From NCBI GenBank assembly GCA_010093485.1, contig MU001513.1:633696-697695 (forward strand): 64,000 nucleotides of DNA, in the 5' to 3' direction. The notes under the pieces were generated by a model that worked only from the letters and a program-made list of their open reading frames with translations, searched no databases and had not been told where the DNA came from. Below are positions 56,320 through 64,000 of this stretch, one piece after another. Position 1 is the stretch's first letter; every line of letters begins with the position of its first letter. This stretch comes from Karstenula rhodostoma CBS 690.94 (taxonomy: Eukaryota; Ascomycota; Dothideomycetes; Pleosporales; Didymosphaeriaceae). The position numbers and the translations under genes were made by a program.

Positions 56320-59300
56320 GCGAGGAAGGGATGGAGACGTGTAGTACGGCAGGTAGGGAAGTGTGTTGGTAGGGAATGGCTGGAGTTCGGGTCCACATTG
56401 AGATCTCATCTTGGGTATCTATGGCCCCGTGCTGTCGGGGGCGTTGTCTATAAGTAAAAGATCCTGTATATATAGTTTGGGACACATCCCGCGGCGCTCG
56501 CTCATCACTGACGGAGACGGTCCGCAGCACAATATGCCACTTCCCAGGTTAACAATTTCCAAGCCTACGATTCTCGTGTTAAAAGTCGTGCATGAACTTG
56601 GTTGGCGCGGAGATCAGCACAGCGTCTGCCATCGTCTCAACACACATAGAACGCTCCCGGAAAATCACGTCTCCCAAACTCCAACTGAAACTATATTCCT
56701 GACTGCATGGGGAGTGCCAAAAAATAGAACAGATCGAGGAGAGGGATTGACGTTGCTCGTAGTCGAAGCACGGATAAGAGCGGGCTTGAGAGTGAGGATG
56801 AGAATATTACGGGGCTGGAAAGAGCATGTTGAGTTGCTCGAGTAAGAGCAGGGCCACCGCGGAGAAACAACCTCGGAAGGTACGAGGTCACCTGACGAGT
56901 CGATAAGGGAAGAGGCAGCACCGTGGAAGAGTGAATGTCTGTGGGAACGGGAAAGAATAATTGCAGTTTTCTTCAACCATGTCCCAAGCTGACTCATCAT
57001 AAGGAGAGAAGAGCGGCAACTGGTATTTGCCGATGTAATATTGCCATTGCTGACGAAAATATGCATGTCAAGGAACGTAGAATGGTGACATAAGAGAAAC
57101 TCTGCTTTTGTACGACGACTGTGTTGATGCAGCTGCTCATGGATAAGTCATCTGAGGGTCGTAGGTTGCGTAAGTCCTCACTCTTCGCGGAAGTTTGAAG
57201 ACTTGCGACGTTCATTCGCTTGTAAACACACCACTCGGTAAACTATGAAATTGGCGCCGTCGCATTCGACCATTAAACTCTTTGTGAATGGTGATGGGAG
57301 ATGCAACTGAATCCATCGGAAGTCAGCCAGGGTGGCAATGATACGTATCGACTATCCCGCCAGCACCCGGAGAATTGTTTATGTGGACCAATTGTATGTC
57401 ATGCGATAGATATGCAGACGGGTGATCGGATAGATCTCTCCTTTTGACGTCGAGATCGGCGGCTAGAGGGAGCGAAGAATCGGTTGATTAGCGAAAGTGA
57501 GGCGTTGTCCAAGCGTTGCTCCTTGGACCTGACTTGGATTTAGAAAACTGCACGAAGATGTTGGACTTTTGAGGATGACGCAAGTAAAGAGCATTGCACG
57601 CCGAGCTACGGCAACAGCTTGCCAAAGCGCGAACATAGACGCCACCGAGGACATGTTTCACTACTCCGCACCATGTAGTCAGTGACCCAAGAGACTTACT
57701 CAATTGGGATTCACTGGAGGCTATTTCGCAACAACTAGCCGGGACGAAACGTTGTACGACCACTGACCATGACTTGAAACATCCCAAGGGATATCCGAGA
57801 CGAATTCTTCGACCGTCTGCTGAAGAATACTATCCAAGGTAAGCAAGCGAGAGCTGTTGGGACTGTTTGCTGACAGTGCGCGGATATAACCGCCTGCTAG
57901 CGTTCGGCGTAGGGCTCGGAAGTTGCTGTAAATAGAACTTTATTGAGAACAAGTCATGAGTTGGAGCACCGGCGGATCAGCACCCCACCGATTTCCTTGC
58001 TGGTGCAGCGCATTGTCTTGTTCGCCAGTCGCCCACGGGAAAAGAGCCGCAGCCGCTGGGGTGGGATGATGCTTGTCGCGATCTTTCCCCGGTACCGCGC
58101 GATGCGGCCGCAGAAGTTTACTTGGACTCTTCCAGACGTGAGATATCCAGCTGGATGGATGGGGCCGACCTTCCTGGCAGGCCACGTTGTTTCGCCTTGG
58201 TTGTGCAGAGCGAGGTTTCATGTGCGATGCAATGTGCATCTCGAATCTCGCTAAAATTTCCGCACTATGCGGAAGCGGTGCCCGTACATGAATGCTTTGC
58301 TTGTTCGCAGGTGGAACTTGTCGGACCACAGACTTTTCTGGTTCTTGTGCAACTCGGGGCGGCAGCCACCCCGGTGGCGGTTGTATAGCGCGTTTCACGT
58401 CAGGCGTGGTGGTTGCTTTTCTGCTGTGTCGCGCGGTTGCACCACTCGGCACATGAATGGCTGTCAAGCTCTTTGATTCAATTGCTGCTGTTGATGTGAG
58501 TTGATGTGACACGGTGCCTGTCGGAGGGCAGAGCACGTCTGAAAGGGCCCAAGAGGGGCTTTGGTCCAAGATGTGCGCTGTGGGTTGCAGCTTTCGGTCA
58601 AGACCACGCCAGTACGGAAGGCGGAGAATTAAGGCGGGCCGCAATTTCGTGCTGTATGGCACTGCGGTGAAGGGTGCCACGGCGTCTCGTTTGGGGACGT
58701 GTGAGAGGGACGGGGCGGTGCTCCTGACCAGCAAAAGCAACGAAACAGGGCGATGATGGCCAGCGTTTGTTGGCAGTGGGAGAGAGGCATGTGCAGGCAG
58801 GGCGTCAGGCACGGTGATGTCGCGTTGTCGGCCCCAAGCCGCATACGGGAGGACGGACGGGTGCGGCTCCAACGACTGTCAAACGCAGCGGTGCACGAGT
58901 CGCGGGCAGTTGGGGCACGGCTGGCGGACTCGGCGCGACCACGAGGGAGGGGTGAAACGCATGGCTCGCAGCAGCACGAGGCCAGCCGGCAGCCGGCAGA
59001 TGTGAGGTGTGAGATGTACATGTGCGATGATAGATGATAGCGGCATGTGTGGGCGTCGCCGGGGGATGGCGATGGGTGAAGCGGAAGCGGAAGCGGGTGC
59101 AGGGAGCTGGCAAGGACGGCCAGTGCTGGGACGGTGGACCGCTGGGTAAATGTGCTGTCCGTGCTTCATTCGCGAGCAGTCGTCGTCCTTCCTGCTTGTC
59201 CTGCTTGTCCTGCTTGTCCTGGAGCGCCGTCTGATGCATGCAGCTCTCTTGGGTGACTTGCCTCTGACCACCGCATCTGCCGTCGATAGGCCGCCGTTCC

Positions 59301-59416
59301 TCGCCTTGTGCCACTGTAGCCTGTAGCCCCCCAGCGCGCAGCCCGCCGCCCAAGGCCCACGCCCGAGTAGGAACAGCAGGAACGCCTGCCGCCCGCGCCC
59401 CCAGCGCTGTCCCCCC
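56320..59416. other. Long stretch without a supported gene
   Basis: Three kb separate the transketolase pseudogene from the PAK kinase. A TATA-like tgtatatatag near 56466 is followed by an ORF from ATG 56534 of about 103 codons with no recognisable motif. A 310-codon minus-strand ORF (57940-58872) is Pro/Arg/His-rich and looks like a GC-driven chance frame. The last several hundred bases should carry the kinase promoter and leader, including the 9-base tandem repeat at 59191. Confidence 0.45.
59191..59221. repeat. Nine-base tandem repeat (CCTGCTTGT)n, about 3.4 units
   Basis: Three full copies of CCTGCTTGT and a partial one lie about 200 bases upstream of the kinase start codon. Confidence 0.85.
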
Positions 59417-62190
<2,774 letters not shown>

Positions 62191-63476
62191 TTGCATCTGA
62201 TTGACTTCAGAATGCATCTCATCAGGGGCGGTGCAGGTCCGGAGGCAAAGCGACTCAGCGATCACGATTCGAAAATGGACGGAATCGTTTCGACATGCTC
62301 GTACGCCGGATGGTATCACCGAGCCCAAGATCTGTAGCCGGATTGGATCACAATAGCGTGATCCTATTGCTGTGCCGGCACCGCCTCGCCTTCCCCAAGC
62401 CGGTGTGCAATGGATGTGTCGCCAACACAGGAACACGATCGCGCACTTCCGCTGAGAATATCTAACATCTATAACCGACGACGATGTCTCTTTTCGTGGA
62501 TCCCGCATTTTAGCGGACGTTCTTTTCTGGCGTAGGATAATGCTCATTTATTGTGCATGGCCTAGTCGAGCACACTTTTCTTTTGGCAAAAGGTATCTCT
62601 GCCACGCAACGGACCATCGGGCCCGAGCATCTAGCGAATCACACCTAGATGATAACCGGATCCTTTATTTCCTCCCCGGCCGCATGGCCATTGGTTGTTC
62701 ATTGGCGTTTTCTACTAGGCGCAAGCATGTAATAGCGTTTTATGCTCATTGGATGCGTTTTCGACATGGAACTTTCCCACGGGTAGCCTCGCGCATCTCG
62801 AGCCGGGTGACGAAGATGGCATTATGGTGCTCTTTTACAATGCCCTTTTTTACTTTAGTGTGTATAGTTGGCGGCAGCTTTTGGACGATGCTCCTGCATG
62901 AGCCGGGGTTAACGGCGGCATCGTTGAGATACAAAAAGTCGACCCGCGAACACATAGGATGGGGAAGAAGCCCATGAGACGCATTCTTCGCGCAGTTGAG
63001 GTGCAATTGAGCAGGCCTTTTCCACCGTTCACGAACTGTCTTGCATGTGTTGTGAGTGAACCAAGGAACCAAACTACCATGTGATAGCTTCTCAATGTTG
63101 TCTCAAACGGGCATCGCAGAATGGAAATGACGATGCATAACTTTAGGCCGTTCCGCAGCATACCCGGATGCAATGATCCCGACAAGATACTCGGGAACCC
63201 AATGCGAAGAATACATAATGAATAGAATTTGGCAGAGTATCCGTTGAAGGGGGCTGTGTCAGGCTGCGGAGCTTAGCCTTGCAGAGGACCCCTGATGTGG
63301 CGCGCAACGCCACAGCTTCGTCAGCGATCACACCCCACTGGGAGCTGGGCACCTGGGCAGTTGCGTCAACTCCACTCACTCCAGGCAGTTGCGCTCCTCG
63401 ACTTCTTCCCGCCACACCACCTATTCCTAACCTCCTAAGCGGCAACTCGAAATAAGCTCGTGGTCGTAGACTCGAC
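62191..63476. other. Intergenic region, no gene seen
   Basis: The 1.29 kb lies between the kinase stop and the HSE1 start. Overlapping ORFs on both strands have no motifs. The part near 63476 includes the HSE1 leader. Confidence 0.45.
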
Positions 63477-64000
63477 ATGTTTCGCGCGCAGACGAACGCC
63501 TTCGACGATGCCGTATTCAAGGCCACCGATGAGAACCTGACGAGCGAGAACTGGGAATACATCCTCGTACGTTCTGCACCCACTGTCCTCAACGGATGGT
63601 CGCATATCCTCCCGAGCTCCGTTTCGTATATATGCAACTTCTCGCGAAACTGGAGCTCCTTGTCCGATCTAGTCTAACTGGTTGTTGTAGGATGTATGCG
63701 ACAAAGTGGGCGCTTCCGACACCGGCGCCAAAGATGCTGTCGCTGCTATGATCAAACGGCTTGCCCATCGGAACGCAAACGTACAGCTATACACGCTCGA
63801 GCTCGCGAATGCACTCAGCCAAAACTGTGGGATACAAATGCACAAGGAGCTCTCTTCGCGGAGCTTCACCGATGCGCTTCTCCGACTCGCAGCAGATCGT
63901 AACACACACCAGCAAGTGAAGGCCAAGATCCTGGAGCGCATGTCAGAGTGGTCGGACATGTTTGCGAAGGATCCGGATCTCGGCATCATGCAAGGCGCCT
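63477..64000 (+). CDS. HSE1: Hse1, ESCRT-0 subunit, N-terminal VHS part (runs off right edge)
   Basis: Two exons are visible: 63477..63566 and 63691 to beyond the edge. The start MFRAQTNAFDDAV and the run ENLTSENWEYIL joined to DVCDKVGASDTGAKDAV across the intron are the Hse1/STAM opening. KRLAHRNANVQLYTLELANA and SRSFTDALLRLAADRNTHQQ complete most of a VHS domain. A family member would continue with a UIM, an SH3 domain and a GAT region outside the window. Hse1 pairs with Vps27 to bind ubiquitinated cargo on endosomes. VPS27 is on the same strand 46 kb to the left. Confidence 0.95.

Noticed and set aside
56534..56845. About 103-codon plus-strand ORF after a TATA-like sequence
   Set aside because: The TATA-like word is suggestive but the protein has no recognisable feature and overlaps other chance frames.
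57940..58872. 310-codon minus-strand ORF
   Set aside because: Composition is Pro/His/Arg/Ser driven, with no domain, no intron signals and an overlapping plus-strand ORF of equal quality.

Overview
The window looks like chromosomal DNA of a filamentous ascomycete. Nearly every gene carries one or more short GT..AG introns of about 45 to 190 bases. The repertoire is eukaryotic and fungal: TIM17, COX15, an ESCRT-0 pair, a PAK kinase, fungal sugar transporters and a membrane-anchored lectin-like protein. Dothideomycetes is my best guess from the style of the proteins; it is inference, not proof. I rebuilt the exon models by hand, checking phase and conserved motifs across every junction. No tRNA, rRNA, CRISPR array, viral gene or intact transposon was seen.

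Layout, left to right. 1-6.1 kb: N-terminus of a lipocalin-like protein leaving the left edge, TIM17, and a dynamin-family GTPase. 7.1-8.2 kb: a broken alpha/beta hydrolase. 8.7-10.2 kb: argininosuccinate synthase. 10.8-17.1 kb: a Doa4/USP8-like deubiquitinase facing VPS27 across a 498-base shared upstream region. 18.2-24.2 kb: a type II membrane GT32-like glycosyltransferase, an odd alpha/beta hydrolase-fold protein and an unrecognised membrane protein. 24.2-27.4 kb: a gene-poor, partly AT-rich stretch with repeats. 27.4-35.8 kb: an FMN/FAD oxidoreductase, a type-B carboxylesterase broken partly by a short repeat insertion, and a large disordered protein. 37.1-42.4 kb: two MFS sugar transporters in the same direction. 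43.3-47.6 kb: a single-pass membrane protein with a lectin-like ectodomain and a short-chain dehydrogenase. 48.5-53.4 kb: COX15 head to head with a BTB/POZ gene. 54.0-56.3 kb: a transketolase-like pseudogene. 59.4-62.2 kb: a PAK kinase. 63.5 kb to the right edge: the start of HSE1.

Two threads stand out. First, the two ESCRT-0 subunits (Vps27, Hse1) and a Doa4/USP8-type deubiquitinase, which act on the same ubiquitinated cargo at endosomes, lie within 53 kb, two of them divergently paired. Second, three enzyme genes (alpha/beta hydrolase, carboxylesterase, transketolase) are broken by nonsense codons that each fit a CpA-to-TpA change, the dinucleotide bias of repeat-induced point mutation (RIP), plus small indels. 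One also carries a 144-base insertion bounded by an 11-base direct repeat and related to sequence about 5.5 kb away. The rest is ordinary housekeeping and accessory fungal sequence; I did not find a clearly new multi-gene system.
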